From positions 1,302,001-1,366,000 of the forward strand of contig NC_063258.1 in NCBI RefSeq assembly GCF_019578655.1: DNA of 64,000 nt, given 5' to 3'. The position numbers and the translations under genes were made by a program. Below are positions 49,514 through 62,200 of the stretch, one piece after another. This DNA is from Ricinus communis. Its lineage: Eukaryota; Streptophyta; Magnoliopsida; Malpighiales; Euphorbiaceae. The notes beneath the pieces are model-generated. The model ran no database searches. It saw nothing but the letters and a program-made list of their open reading frames with translations, and had not been told where the DNA came from. How positions within the stretch are numbered: position 1 is the stretch's first letter; each line of letters opens with the position of its first letter.

Positions 49514-49750
49514 CTAATTAATCCTCATTAGCCTCGTATAATTCGGTTAGGCCTATGCCTAACGAGTCTACGCGTCTTACTCTTAGATCTTGACACAAAC
49601 ATGTCCAATTATGCTTATTTTTTAGTATTTTTCTCCATATTTTTCTCTATTTGCTAATCATATCTGAAATTAGATAATGAAGATTAAGTGAGATAAACTA
49701 TATATTTTCACCATATTATATATATATAATATGCTATTAAAGCACCTATG

Positions 49751-52700
49751 ATTACAAATTTTCTTGAGAAGAAAGAAAATAAGAAGAGAAATAAGTTTTA
49801 TTTTCTTTATTTTATTTTTCTTTTGTTTGGATGAATGAAAAATAAAAAAGGAAATCATCCTTTTTTTTAACCTTTTATTTTAAAATAGAGAAAAAATAGA
49901 AAATAGAAGATAATTATTATTATTTCTCTTTAATTTTTATCTTTTTAAAGCAATTTTGCTCTCTTATTTTCTTTCTTCACTTTCTTTTTTCTCTTATTTT
50001 CCTTTAAATAAATTTTTGCATTTTGTAACATGAAACTTTTATTCGGAGTTAATGGATTTTATTATATTATACTTTAGTACGATAAATGAATAATATAATT
50101 TTTTTGACAAATATAAAACTAATAAATCATAGATTTTAAACAGTAAACTTTTTCAACTGACATATTATCAAACTTGTTATTAAAAGAGTTTTAAATATAT
50201 CACAAATTCAGTTAACATATTTTTTCTAACCATAATAATTTTTTTTGAAGGTTGTAACTATAATAAGTTAAAAATGCATTAATTTAATTCTCGTTGATGC
50301 CAAAAGATGGCATTGAAAATTAGTATTTAATTTTAAATGCCAAATACAATAAATATTAAAAATATTTAATGCTAAACCTAATCTACAATTAGAACATTAT
50401 TAAAACTTTTAGTTGGCTATTTTAACTTTGTAGTATTGATATTTTTTAAGCTTTAGCCATCAAAAAATATATCTGAAACCATTAATAAAAAACTAAAATT
50501 AATAATAATGTAATGTATATAATTTCTTTCATAAAATATATATAAACAAGAAAATAAAAGTCAATAATGAAAAATTTATTAAAAGCAAAAAGTTACTCAA
50601 TTAAAAATACTAATTATTAACTCGTATATTGCATATAATAGTTGTTATTATCTTAATTATAAATAATAATGTAAAATAAATTTATAAAAATATTAATAGA
50701 CATCTAATATTTTATAGTCATTATCATTAAAGTATATTTATCTGTCTTTCTTAATAACAATATTAATATTTTAGAATTTTAAAATTCAATAAATGTAAGT
50801 ATCATAAGGATATTTAATAATTAATTTATTACTTACATATAAAATTAGTGATATAAATATAGTTAATATGTTATTTTTAATTAATAATATAATTAGAAAA
50901 TTAATTTATTAGTTAATATAATATTACATATATAATTAAATTATTATTTTCTAAAATTACAATTTCTATTTAATTAAGAAAATAACTTACTAGTTAATAT
51001 ATTATTTATACAATAAACATAAAATTATACATTAGTATAATATTTATATATCAAAATTAAATATATATCAAAATAATTTATATATAATAAATAAATATAC
51101 AATTTAAAAACTAACTTTTTGAAAAATGTCTGCCCTAATCTAATAAATAAAGTACATTATATAGTCCATTTTAGAGATTGGCGACTTACATATTCAATGG
51201 CTTTAGCATTTGATGTTCCCAAAATAAAATGGATACTCTTGGGTTGATGAATTCAATAATAGACGTCTATTTTTAATTTTTTTCTCCTTTTCGAGTCTAT
51301 TCGAAAGAAAAGTCAATATTTAATCGTGAATATCTGAATAGGACGAATCGTCCTATGGATATTTTTGCTTTAGAACAAAACAATTAGAATTATATATAAA
51401 TAATTTCAAAAAAAAATAAAATATATCTTTTAATATTTAAATTATTGTCAAATTAAAATACTAATTTATAAATTATTATAATATTATAAAACTATTGGTT
51501 AATTAGAAAATTAATTTATATATATGTATATATATACTAGTTTTACTTGTCACATGCAAGTTATAATAATAATAATTATTATAAAATTATAATATAAATT
51601 TTTTAGTAAATTAATATATAATAAAATATTTATTAAATATATTTAACTATTTATAAAATTTTTTATTTGCAGTATAGTAGATACTCATATGTTTATTATA
51701 TATTTTATAAACTTAATAAATAATTAGATTTTAAATATATTTAATATAAAATTATAAAATATTGAAATTTTTAGTTTATTAAATTTTATAAATTTTATGT
51801 TGCTTAATAATTATTTTTAACAGAATTATTATTATAAAAAATTATTTTAACTGAATAATTATTTTATATTTTCTTAAAATAATTTGATTATTTTATTTTA
51901 ATAATCATTTAATATAAAATATTGAAATAAAATCTCTATATTAATAAATAAAAATATACAGACAAGATTCAATATTCTAATTTTAATATTTTTTTAATTT
52001 TTAATTTTATAATATAATACTTTTAATAGTAATACTGTTATAATTAAATAAAGATAGAACTTTTATTTTTAAAAGAAAAGATAGTAAAATAATAAAGAAA
52101 AATTAATTTTAATTTTTCATGATAAAAAGACTAAAATATTAATACTAAATAGTATATAAACATTAGAAAATGTAAATAATATATTGCATTGGATTCACTA
52201 AAATAGAGTAAGAATGAAATTTTTAAATCTCAAGTATTTTTTATATTGTATGCAACTTAAAAAATTAATAATGAAATATAATTATCAAATTCGATATATC
52301 TTGATAGATAATTAGTTTAGTATATAAAATTATATTGATACATAAAATAATTCACTTACAATAATATTACTAATAAGATATTATAATAGAAACGAACCCA
52401 TGAATTAATATCAATAAAATAAAATTAAAAGTATCATACTATTTGTTTTGACTTATTATTTCTAATTTTTATTAAAATTTATATTTAGTTATTTAAAATT
52501 TATCATAGGTAGTGCGATACAATAATTCACCTATTTCTTATAGGATTAGGAATGTATATAAAACTGTGATAGGATTATAATTCAATTTTTTTAAAATATA
52601 AAATATAAGATTTTTATTAATAGAAATTTATAATTATACCTTAAAATAAAATAAAACCAATAATGATATTAAGGAATTACATAAAGTAAAATTTTACGTA

Positions 52701-53540
52701 AAAATTTTAATTGTATTGATGGTAATTTATTAATAGTTGCTGAAAATTGTTATGCTTGATATACATTTTTTTTTCTTTTGAATGAGTTTGATGGTATAAA
52801 CAACATCAACAATCTTTTTATTACTTTAAAAAAAAAATTGAAAAGACCCCACACATATTAAAGGACTAAATAAAACTTATGTAAAGGAAAACTTATAAAT
52901 ATCCTCAAAATAATATAAAACAATACAATATAATAATAACAAGAAATATAAAAAGATTTAAAATCACAAAAAAGAAATAAACTAAAATATAAAAATAGAA
53001 AAAGTAAATATATAATTTATAAAGGGAGAAATATGGGATAACTATCATCCTGATTATTAATAATGGTGGTAACTTATATAAAAACTAAAAGAAATAAAAT
53101 TTTAAATTTATACAGAATTTAAAAATATATATATATATATTTCCTTTCAATCAAAATTAAATTAAATAAATTATTAAATAATTATAGTAAAATATAATTA
53201 AATTAATTATATATAAAATTAGTAATTATAGATTAATTTTAAAAATATTTTAATGATGCATATATTATAGAAAAAAGCTAATAACTTAAAAGCACCACCT
53301 GTAATGAGGAGAATTATATTCCTAAAATTAAAATAATAAAATAAAATCACAGGACATGCAAGAGTGTCAAATCTATTTTTTCAAAAATATAAAATTAAAA
53401 GAAGATAAGCATAAAGACACCTTTTTTTTTTATCCTCTTTTTTAATTTTCTGATAAAGAAACAAAGAAAAAAAGAAAAAAAAAAAGAAAGAAAAGGGGCA
53501 ACAGAGAATGGCATTGACGAAATAAAAACAGAAAAAGAAG
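49751..53540. other. AT-rich intergenic spacer
   Basis: Nearly 3.8 kb of extreme A/T sequence without coding signal. A less biased patch at about 51120-51400 contains a short inverted repeat, aggacga/tcgtcct, around 51348. TA tracts occur near 51515 and 53125. No transposon ends with duplications were recognised. The last few hundred bases are upstream sequence of the gene that follows. Confidence 0.6.
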
Positions 53541-53544
53541 GGCA

Positions 53545-53552
53545 TTTATATA
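53545..53552 (+). promoter_or_regulatory. Candidate TATA box of the DUF630/DUF632 gene
   Basis: tttatata lies about 35-60 bases upstream of a CT-rich leader (53600-53700) typical of plant 5'UTRs, and upstream of the leader exon that ends at a good donor site. The exact transcription start cannot be read from the sequence. Confidence 0.35.
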
Positions 53553-53809
53553 CAGCTGTCATATTCCCTGCTTCCTCATCACATTTCTTTGTGTTCCTTT
53601 CACCTCTCTCTCTCTTTCTCCCACTTTAATTTTTTGTTTTCGTTATGTTTTTTTTGACCGTTGCTTCTCTCTCCTCTCTCTATCTCTCTCAACGTCTCTC
53701 TTTAGTGTCTGCGTGTGTGTTACAAAGTGACACTGCTCTTCAACATCAACCAGTTTAGCTCTGCTCATTCTGTTCCCTGCCTGCATTATCACCACCGCCA
53801 CCACCATCG

Positions 53810-54138
53810 GTATGTACTGTAATGTAATGATTCTTTACTCTTATAACTGTTTGTTCATCATCTAAAGCTACTTCTCTTAGATTTCTTTTTAAAAAAAAAA
53901 ATTATTTCCTTTGTAATTATAGTTTTGAAGATTTTGGTTCATAGCATTTGCAGAGTTATAGTTTCCACTGTGAATTTGATGAGTCAAAAATTTTGTGCTC
54001 TTTTGTCTTTTCTTTAGAACATAATTAGAGACCTTTATCTTCTTTTCTTGTCTCTTTTCTTCTTTAACCGCCTCGTAACTGTAAATCATAATAATTCTTC
54101 AATTCAATGTAGACCATCCTTTAATCATTATCATTATA

Positions 54139-54185
<47 letters not shown>

Positions 54186-54542
54186 CTTTATTCACTGTTC
54201 CTTTTTTCACTTTATCTGTTTTTTTAAAAGAATTATTAATTATATTTGATTTTATTTGTATTTAAATTTTTGGTTTGTTGCTGCTTAGTGGGCAAGTAGT
54301 AGATAAATCAAGAAAATGAAGAATCTCCGTTGTTTTTAATCTGCATTGATTAAGTTTTTATTTTTGTTTCTGTTAACTTATAAATAAAGAAAAGAATCGA
54401 TTTCATGCATGTAAAAAGAATTTAGAAGAGAAAGCATTCTGCTTTCTGATTCACAAGGAAATTCTTTTTCCATTGCTTTCTGTTTCTTGCTGCCTAAGTG
54501 TTTGATTTGATCATAAGCTTCTTCTCTGTTATCTTGGAACAG
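53810..54542 (+). other. 5'UTR intron of the DUF630/DUF632 gene
   Basis: A leader ending caccaccatcg is followed by the consensus donor gtatgt at 53810. The acceptor ttggaacag ends at 54542, about 80 bases before the start codon. The intervening sequence has no coding signal and contains an (ATT)n microsatellite. Introns in the leader are common in this gene family and in plants generally. The boundaries are predicted from splice consensus only. Confidence 0.6.
54139..54185. repeat. (ATT)n microsatellite
   Basis: About fifteen uninterrupted ATT units lie inside the predicted leader intron. Confidence 0.95.
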
Positions 54543-54624
54543 ATAAGAGAAAATCCATATGAATTTAGTGAGATATAAGAAAGGGTATTGTTGGGATTTA
54601 AGTTTTGATTCAAGAAAGTGAGAA

Positions 54625-57600
54625 ATGGGATGTTCCACATCAAAGCTAGATGATGAAGAGGCAGTTCAGCTGTGCAAGGATCGAAAACGTTTCATTAAGC
54701 AGGCTGTGGAGCAAAGAACAAGGTTTGCTACTGGACACTTGGCTTATATTCAGTCCTTGAAAAGAGTTTCTGCAGCTCTTCGTGATTATGTTGAAGGAGA
54801 TGAACCTAGAGAATTCTTGTTAGACTCATTTATAACTCCACCTTTTACGCCAGTAAAGAAAACAAGTCCAGGATTTATCTCAATTTCACCGGGTTCCTTC
54901 TCGCAACCAGCCATTCAGTTGGGAGCTAATTCAACTTTGAAAGTAAATTACTTAAGGTCTGTTGGAAACCAAGCTGTTTCAGTCGAGGAAAGACCCCAAT
55001 CACCGGAAACGGTCCGACTTGAAGCTTACTCTCCTGCATACCAATATGGATATGATGGATACTATGCAATGCAGTCATCACCTATGTATTCATCATTCTT
55101 CTCTTATTCACCCAACAGGAGGCCCAATATTCCTCCTCCTTCACCTCAGACTTCACAATGGGATGGCTTTTGGAACCCATTTTCTTCGTTAGACTACTAT
55201 AGCTATCCTACTCGCAGTAGCCTTGATCAGATGGTTATGGATGATGACATCAGAGGACTGAGGCAGGTTCGAGAAGAAGAAGGGATTCCTGACTTAGAAG
55301 ATGAAACAGAACACGAAGAAACGGATAACAAGAAGGTAAATGCAGCAGAAGAGCAAGCTAAGGTTGATGCCAGTAATGTTAAAGAAGAAGTGCTTGTTGA
55401 AGATGTTGACGAGGATGAGGAAGATGAAACTGATTCTGAAAGTGAATGTGGATGTGAATGTGAAAATGGAAATAGTGAATTGCAATCACAAGGTAGTGCC
55501 AAGATAGATTTATCACGGGTTCAAAGTTCAGGACAAGTTGAAGTTCGTAGTCAAGAAATGTCAGTAGGTGATGGAGAAGCTAAGGCAGAAACACCAGCTT
55601 TTACTGTCTATGTAAACCGAAGGCCAACAAGCATGTCAGAAGTTATCAAGGATCTTGAAGATCAGTTCATAATGGCTTGCAATTCAGCCAAGGAAGTTTC
55701 ATCATTATTAGAATCTAGCAAAGCTCAGTACTCATCAATGTCAAGTGAGCTGACAGGTTAGACAATTTTAAGTTAACTTTGCCAGAAACAATTTATGCAT
55801 ACATTAGCAGTATAACTGCACCAAATTCATGACTAATATATATCTGGGTGCAATATAATGCCTTTCTATCAATAACATATTATGATTTTGGGTTGAAGCA
55901 ATGGTGTCTTCAGACTTTGAATATGTTCCAGTGTACCTCACCATTCTCCAGATCAGTTTTTCCTTCCTAATGATGTAGAAAGTAGATAAAAGTATATTAT
56001 TTGCAGTTACAACTTTATAATATCAAAAAGCACACAGGGAATCTTTCATAATATTCTAGGCTCTGTGGTAATGGCCATCTATTTTATTTTTAAGGATACT
56101 GGATATCAATTGAAAAGGTTTTGCTTCTACAGCTATGAAAATGCTGAACCCTGTAGCTCTGTTCCGCTCAGCTTCTTCTCGCTCATCTTCGTCAAGATTT
56201 TTGGTCAATTCCTCAAGTTCTAGAGATGAAGGTTATGAAAGCAATAGTGACTTCTCAGAGGAATCCTGCATTCTCTCTGGTAGTCACCAATCAACATTGG
56301 ACAGATTATATGCCTGGGAGAAGAAACTCTATGAGGAAGTCAGGGTATGCTTCTATTATTTCCACCAACTATTGGGAACTTAATCCTGATGTCTTAAATA
56401 CAAACTTGAGCCAAAACTCCTCTTTAACCTTCCCCATTTGCTTTTGTTTTTTTTTTTTTCTTACAACGTACTTTTAGGTGGAATATGTTGAAGATGTAAA
56501 CTGTTGACTATAAATCATGTGTTTAGGCAAAGAGACACTAATGCAAGAAATTTTCCAATTGCTACTTTCTTAAGCAGTCAGGAGAAAGAATTCGAATTGC
56601 ATATGAGAAGAAATGTATGCAACTCAGGAACCAAGATGTAAAAGGAGAGGATCCCTCTGTGGTGGATAAAACAAGACTAGCCATTAGAGATCTGTACACC
56701 CAGTTGCAAGTTTCTATACACTCAGCTGAAGCTGTTTCAAAGAGAATAGAAGCTTTAAGAGATGAAGAATTGCAGCCTCAACTTCTGGACTTGGTAAAAG
56801 GGTATACCACTCATCTTCCTAAATAGTTTTTGTATACCATTCATTCTCGTATACAAATGGGCAGACATGATAGCATCTTTCTATGTTTAGTCAAATATTA
56901 AATTGCTCATTTCTCTTCACCAAAATGGTTTTTCTCTAGAACTAGAACCATTGGAGAAATTTCCTAAATTATTATAGTAGGTAACTTTCAAATAATTTCA
57001 GCAAAGTTCTTCCTACTAGAAAGTTTATTATTTTAGGTAATTTTCTTTTCCTTTTCTTAGAATTAAAAAAGAATCCAAGATTACAGTCCTATATTCATTT
57101 ATAATGCCGTGGTTTTCTTATCTTTTTTTGCTTTGTATCATAAAACGCCAAGAAAGCAAAAGGGCTTTTCAGATTCTACAGGCATAGAACTTAAGTAATC
57201 CAGTACGAAGATAAGCTTCTCAAAATATCATGCTTGAAACTTATTCTTCTATTTCACATGACGCAGGTTAGCAAGAATGTGGAAAGTAATGGCTGAATGC
57301 CATCAATCACAACGCCAGACATTAGATGCAGCCAAACTTTTATTAGCAGGGACACCATCAAAATTGGATGCGAAGAGACACTCTTCCATGTCAATTGCTG
57401 ACCCCCAACGACTAGCCAAGTCAGCTTCCAATCTTGAGACAGAATTGAGGAATTGGCGAGCCTGCTTCGAGGCATGGATCACTTCTCAGCGGTCCTACAT
57501 GCATGCACTAACAGGCTGGCTCCTTAGGTGTTTAAGGTCAGATCCTGACACATCAAAACTGCCATTCTCCCCTCGTCGGTCCAGTGGGACTTTTCCAATC

Positions 57601-57996
57601 TTTGGACTTTGTATCCAATGGTCAAGGTTTCTCGATGTGATCCAGGAGATGCCAGTCCTTGATGGACTGGACTTCTTTGCTGCTGGGATGGGATCACTTT
57701 ATGCACAGCAGCTAAGGGATGATCCTACCAAGGCTAGCTCTAGGAGATACGGAGCTGGGATTTTAAACGAATCCAGCTTGAATATGGAACTGGTGGAGGT
57801 GGGTGAAGTAGAAGAGGTAATGACTGCAGAGAAAATGGCTGAAGTTGCCATAAGAGTACTCTGTGCTGGAATGTCGGTTGCTGCAAGTTCACTGACAGAG
57901 TTTTCTGTTAGTTCTGCTGATGGATATGCAGAACTCGTTAAGCAATGGGAGAACCAACCCCGATTGCTGCATAGTTCTGGCGGGACTGGAAGGTAG
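54625..57996 (+). CDS. DUF630/DUF632 protein (NRG2-like), four coding exons, 765 aa
   Basis: Exons 54625-55756, 56133-56344, 56578-56801 and 57267-57996 join in phase with gt/ag borders and total 2298 bases. The protein begins MGCSTSKLDDEEAVQLCKDR, an N-myristoylation-type start and the DUF630 domain (about residues 1-60). Next come a Pro/Ser/Tyr-rich part (about 120-200) and a Glu/Asp-rich stretch (about 210-290). DUF632 starts near residue 332 (PTSMSEVIKDLEDQF) and covers most of the remainder, including KKCMQLRNQDVKGEDPSVVD and RMWKVMAECHQSQ. Family members include Arabidopsis NRG2, involved in nitrate signalling, and rice REL2, affecting leaf shape; the older 'bZIP-like' label is weakly supported. 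The length and domain order are normal and no stop breaks the frame. The closest Arabidopsis relative is probably At1g52320 (from memory). Its exact role is not deducible. The gene is convergent with the gene at 58712. Confidence 0.93.
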
Positions 57997-58711
57997 TTCA
58001 TGATATTCTGGTAGTTAGTTTTGTCATGGTTGTCAATGTAATCATTTGTCATAATATAATTGACAAAGGAAATATAGAGCAACTACTTTCCGCTGCTTCA
58101 GCTAACATAATACTCAACCCTGATTTAGTTAACAACTTTACTTAAAGATCACATCTTTAGAAAGGCTGAATACGTAGTTTTACTCGTAAACTTTATCAGT
58201 TTAGAAAGGCTTAATACATAGTTTTACTCCTAAATTTCATCAGTTTAACCTATGATATTATTCAATTATATTTTAATTTGTACCACCTCAATTTTTTTTT
58301 TTGTTTTGCTTTTTTCACTTACGTTTTTGACATTTTTCAACTCCGTTCTATGAGATTGAACCTGAATTAACATTGAAAATCATAATGTTTATGTATCCTT
58401 CAATGTCATTCATGCTGTTCCCAAGTTCAACTGTATTTTGAAAATCTGGACGGTAACAAAATCAGAGTGCAGCTATATCAGGTCAAACAATTAGATATTA
58501 CAGTCTACAGAACAAAATTTCCCTTCTGGAACATTGATCTATTGCAAGTAATAATATCATCTGGCTTGTATAATTATTGGAAAAATGTCTAAATGAAGTA
58601 ACAATAATGTAGGAAAAAAAATAACGTATCCTCTTGATGATGATGCTTCTGACCAGGTCATTGCGGAGAGGAGAATGAGAAAGCTTAACCCATCATATAA
58701 TCTGATGCCTT
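57997..58711. other. Convergent intergenic region
   Basis: This should contain the 3' ends of both flanking genes. It is AT-rich. A stretch of about 35 bases (gaaaggctgaatacgtagttttactcgtaaa) at about 58162 recurs imperfectly at about 58204. No other feature was seen. Confidence 0.5.
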
Positions 58712-59294
58712 TCAGTCATAACCATAGCCTTCGTAATCATCATCAACCTCCACATCAGAAAAATCATGTCCACCCATCACAGATAGAAAGAGTAGAATTG
58801 CAACCACCTGAGTTGCCAAAAAATATTTCGCCCTTCTTCTGAAAGTTTTCTCCTCTTCTGTCTTTTCCCTCTTCGGTTTTCTCTTTGGCTTTGAATCTAT
58901 TCTCAAACAATATGTCACAGTACTTAAGAATTGCATCGAAAAGAGGAATTCGGACAAAAATATATTTAACTACTGAATCCAAATGAATTTTCTGAGCCTC
59001 TTAGGATCATTTTTTGGCACTATGAAATAAATCCTGGTCTGGCTTTGTTAATCTTTCCCACAACTCAAATACTATTTAATAAATATTAGGGAAAAATACA
59101 AAGGATGCAGGCCAAGAAGTTGAAAATGTCTTACTAGAATTTGAATGGCTTCTTCTTGGAGTTGACGAAGTATCTGACTGGGATCGTGGGGCAGAAGAAG
59201 ATGAGCTGGCTTCCAAGAAATCGGTCTTGAGTTTTTCAGCATATCTTACAAGATTATTATGCTCTAGAAGTGAACGCCGAAGAACTGATGTTTC
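58712..59294 (-). CDS. C-terminal two exons of an unrecognised membrane-anchored protein
   Basis: On the minus strand, exon 59294-59135 (acceptor ctattag, donor GTAAGA) reads ETSVLRRSLLEHNNLVRYAE and then a Ser-rich stretch. It joins in phase to exon 58896-58712 (acceptor gagaatag), which gives a Lys/Arg-rich linker (KPKRKPKREK), RRRAKYFLATQVVAILLFLS and an acidic Tyr-rich tail ending YEGYGYD at the stop. The visible part is 114 residues: a helical segment, a polyserine linker, a basic patch, one probable membrane helix and a short acidic tail. This suggests a tail-anchored or single-pass protein. A stop just upstream of the first visible exon means more exons must lie above 59294, but none could be assigned with matching phase. 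I do not recognise the family. Confidence 0.6.
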
Positions 59295-62200
59295 CTAATA
59301 GCACATATTGCATGGATCAGGCTAATAAGGTAAGAAGAGTTGCAAAAATATAACTAAAAATTAGACTCTTGCATTTCATAAGCATACAACTTTATCTAAC
59401 TTGGCCTTAGATCAAAACTGGTTGGAGTCAGCTATAATAATCCTCTTTCTCCATTCCACCATTGTTTTCACAAAAGATGCAAAACCTCTTTCTCTTTTAT
59501 ACTACCCCCAATGCTAAGAAACATGAACACAGACATAGGATACGGACACGATATGACATGGTTATTTCTAAAAATTTAAGCCATGATATGGGGGCACACG
59601 CTGAATAATACACACACAAACACACATATAAAACATATTAATTATTCAAATTTAAACAATTTAATTATAATATACTTCATACAAATAGAGTTTAATTTAT
59701 TTTTAGTAATACCCTTTATATATTTTTTTAAAAATAAACTTCTATATGTATTGTCTTATATTTTTACATGTGTGTTAATTTTTTAATTTTATAAAAATAA
59801 ATTATATTTGTAAATATTATGGACTAATTAGATTAAAAAGTCTATTTTTTGTGCTAGCTGTAAATTTAAAGAAACATATTACTATTTAGTCTGATTTTTA
59901 AAATTTCAACATGCAGTGCTTAAAAATGTCCTAGTCTTGTCCTAAACAGTGTCCCAGTCTTCTCCTAAACATGTCCTAGTCGTGTTGGTAAAAATAAAAA
60001 TTATAAATATTCTAACACGTATGGACAATGTCAGGAGCGTGTTGGACAAGTGTCTGAAATGAACACTTCTGCCTTTAGAACCGCACACTTCTGCCTTTTA
60101 AAAGTGTCAGTGCTTTCTAGCCCCCAATGTTAACCCAAGCCAGTCTCCACTCTCAAGCACACTTTTCCTTTCTACTGCATTTTGAATTTTAATTTCAAGC
60201 ATGCAAGTACTACGACATCATTTTAAAATCAAGAGAGTAAAAGCTACATTTACATCAAACAGAAAAGGGTTTCAAATTGTGTACCCAGCTAAATATTAGT
60301 CATTGTCATTAGAGTTATTAAATTTGTTAGAACCGTCAATTAAACTTAATTTAACATTTTAAAATCACACAACTTTTATTGGTAGTTTAAAAAGTTTGCT
60401 ACTAGTGTATTCATTAGAAAGATAATAAGTACAATAGTAACAGGAGAAATTAACCAATAAATTCCTTCAGAAAACGTTAGACATCATAAATCAATAACAA
60501 AGAAACGACAGCATATACTAACTAGACTTTTATATCCACAACAACTATAATCTTTTAGGGTGCTTGCTACTTGGCCACAGCTATTAGCATAATTAATATG
60601 TAGTAGTTCTTCCATACTTGATTAAAACAGAAATGTAGATGCGGATAAAACCATTATAAAGCATTTAAATCAGGAAAAGTAATTTGCTTGAGAAAGAGAT
60701 CAAATTGAAACCTTATATGTTCTAAGCCTCGTTTTAATACAGAGATGTCACTTGAGGAAAACATTAGCTTTCACATGCAGAGCCCACTGGATAAGTGAAA
60801 GTAACAGTTCTCTTTGGATCCTTGCCTTTTCGTCCAATTACTGTTGATTGGGTAGACATCTAAAGAAGTGGAAATTTTGCCTTCCCTACCCATTACCCCT
60901 TCACAGAATGGGGCTTTGAAAATGCATACAATGTGATCATCATGCAACATAACAGCTGCTACTACTAGCTCTTGTATGCTTAGCAGCCATTGCTGTTAAA
61001 CATAAATCCATTGAAAAAATCGATTTCTGTAGTTCTTGTAAAATTTGTATGCTTTTCTTCTATGTTCTACAGAACAAAACATTCAAATTCTCCACATATT
61101 CAAGCATTCAATTAAAATTTCTGTCTGAAGATAAAAACTTGCTCAGGATCCCACATTCTATCTTTTTGCATTTTTCATGCAAAATCTAAGAAAAAATATC
61201 TCTTATCTTTTTTCTTTGGATGAAAACTGTTCTTATGATTTATCACACTACTCAGATGATAGCACAATAAAGTTAGACTTTTGATATCATCTTATTTTGT
61301 TTTAAGCATGTGTGTCAGGTGTGGCTCTGACTACAATTGTAATGACTATTTTAAATCTGTAGTAGCAATTCTTCAATGTTTTGAGTATTATTTATTTCTT
61401 TAATTCTAATTGATAGCAACTGAATTCAACCATTCCTTCAATGAGGAGTTATCATTTGTTTTCTTTCCTCTAATGAAACTAAACTGAAACATCTTGCTTC
61501 AAGTTCCAAGTTCCCTTTTCCTACCCTCTTTCTTTCTCTCTGTAAGATAAGAAACAAATTCTTTCTCTCTCTAAGATAAGAAACAAAACAAGGACAAACT
61601 CCTCTAAATTACATTAAGAAACAAAAGGAATAAAATTTAACACAATCCTACATCACTGAAAATCAGTAGATACCACTTTGAAAGACTTGTTTGCAGAAGC
61701 TCATCAAGAAGCTAAGGCAGCAGCAATAATGCAGAGGAAAAACTTAATCCAAAAAACCACAGAAATGTTTTTACCTCCACTTAGTGCAATGACTCCAAGG
61801 TGGATTGTCGGGTTTCAGTTGATTTCCTCCTATAACTACTTTAAGATGTAGCCCAATATCATTTGGAGTGAAGAAAGAAAATCCATATAGTCCAACCCAA
61901 TTAACTTGGGAGTAAGGCTTGGCTTAGCTGAGTTGAGTTGAATTGAGTTTTGTCATCTCTTATTCTTTTGTGCAACTAGGCCTCAAAAAATTCTATTAAA
62001 TCCAATATCTGAACTTGGAAAATGACTCAAATAGATATGCACAAGTAATATGCTCCACATCATCTCATTTTTTCACAAAATGGTCAACATAGAAACTCGT
62101 TAATTAGGTCAAGTGAATTTTTGCACCAAAGATTTCACTCAATTATTTACGCATTTCTCAACCCAAATGCCACATCTAATGTTTACTATCACTTAATGAT

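Larger units (their letters stand above)
41767..49750 (-). mobile_element. Athila-like Ty3/gypsy element lacking RT and integrase
   Basis: Direct repeats at 41767-42994 and 47506 to about 49750 are its LTRs, oriented on the minus strand. Next to the right LTR is a primer region, TTTTTGACACCGTTGCCCGG on the minus strand (about 47505-47486), resembling the tRNA-Asp type site of Athila-like elements. Next to the left LTR is a GTGAGGGTATT tract, the usual polypurine context. Gag and protease remnants occupy 45.4-47.4 kb, but no RT, RNase H or integrase is recognisable in 43.0-45.4 kb. The right LTR is enlarged by a nested 995-bp solo LTR and its outer end is damaged: after ctattaaagcac about 45 bases present in the other LTR are missing. 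Flanks (actat at 41762, cctat at 49745) are only a near match. Confidence 0.82.
47506..49750 (-). repeat. 5' LTR of the Athila-like element, interrupted by a nested solo LTR
   Basis: It starts tgatgtatctaagttag at 47506 and follows the 3' LTR to 48518. It resumes at 49514 after the nested element and continues to about 49744. The last ~45 bases expected by comparison with 42950-42994 are missing, so the outer boundary is approximate. Confidence 0.8.

Noticed and set aside
51510..51570. TA-rich start followed by actagttttacttgtcaca, resembling a Helitron end
   Set aside because: No CTRR end with hairpin and no AT insertion site could be paired with it.
55227..55502. 91-aa minus-strand ORF rich in Ser/Thr
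   Set aside because: It is the shadow of the acidic Glu/Asp-rich part of the DUF630/DUF632 coding exon.
60712..60767. Possible upstream exon of the minus-strand gene (reads SSDISVLKRGLEHIR with ag/gt borders)
   Set aside because: Its only open frame leaves two bases over and does not join in phase to the exon at 59294-59135. The idea was therefore not kept as a feature, although an intermediate exon could rescue it.
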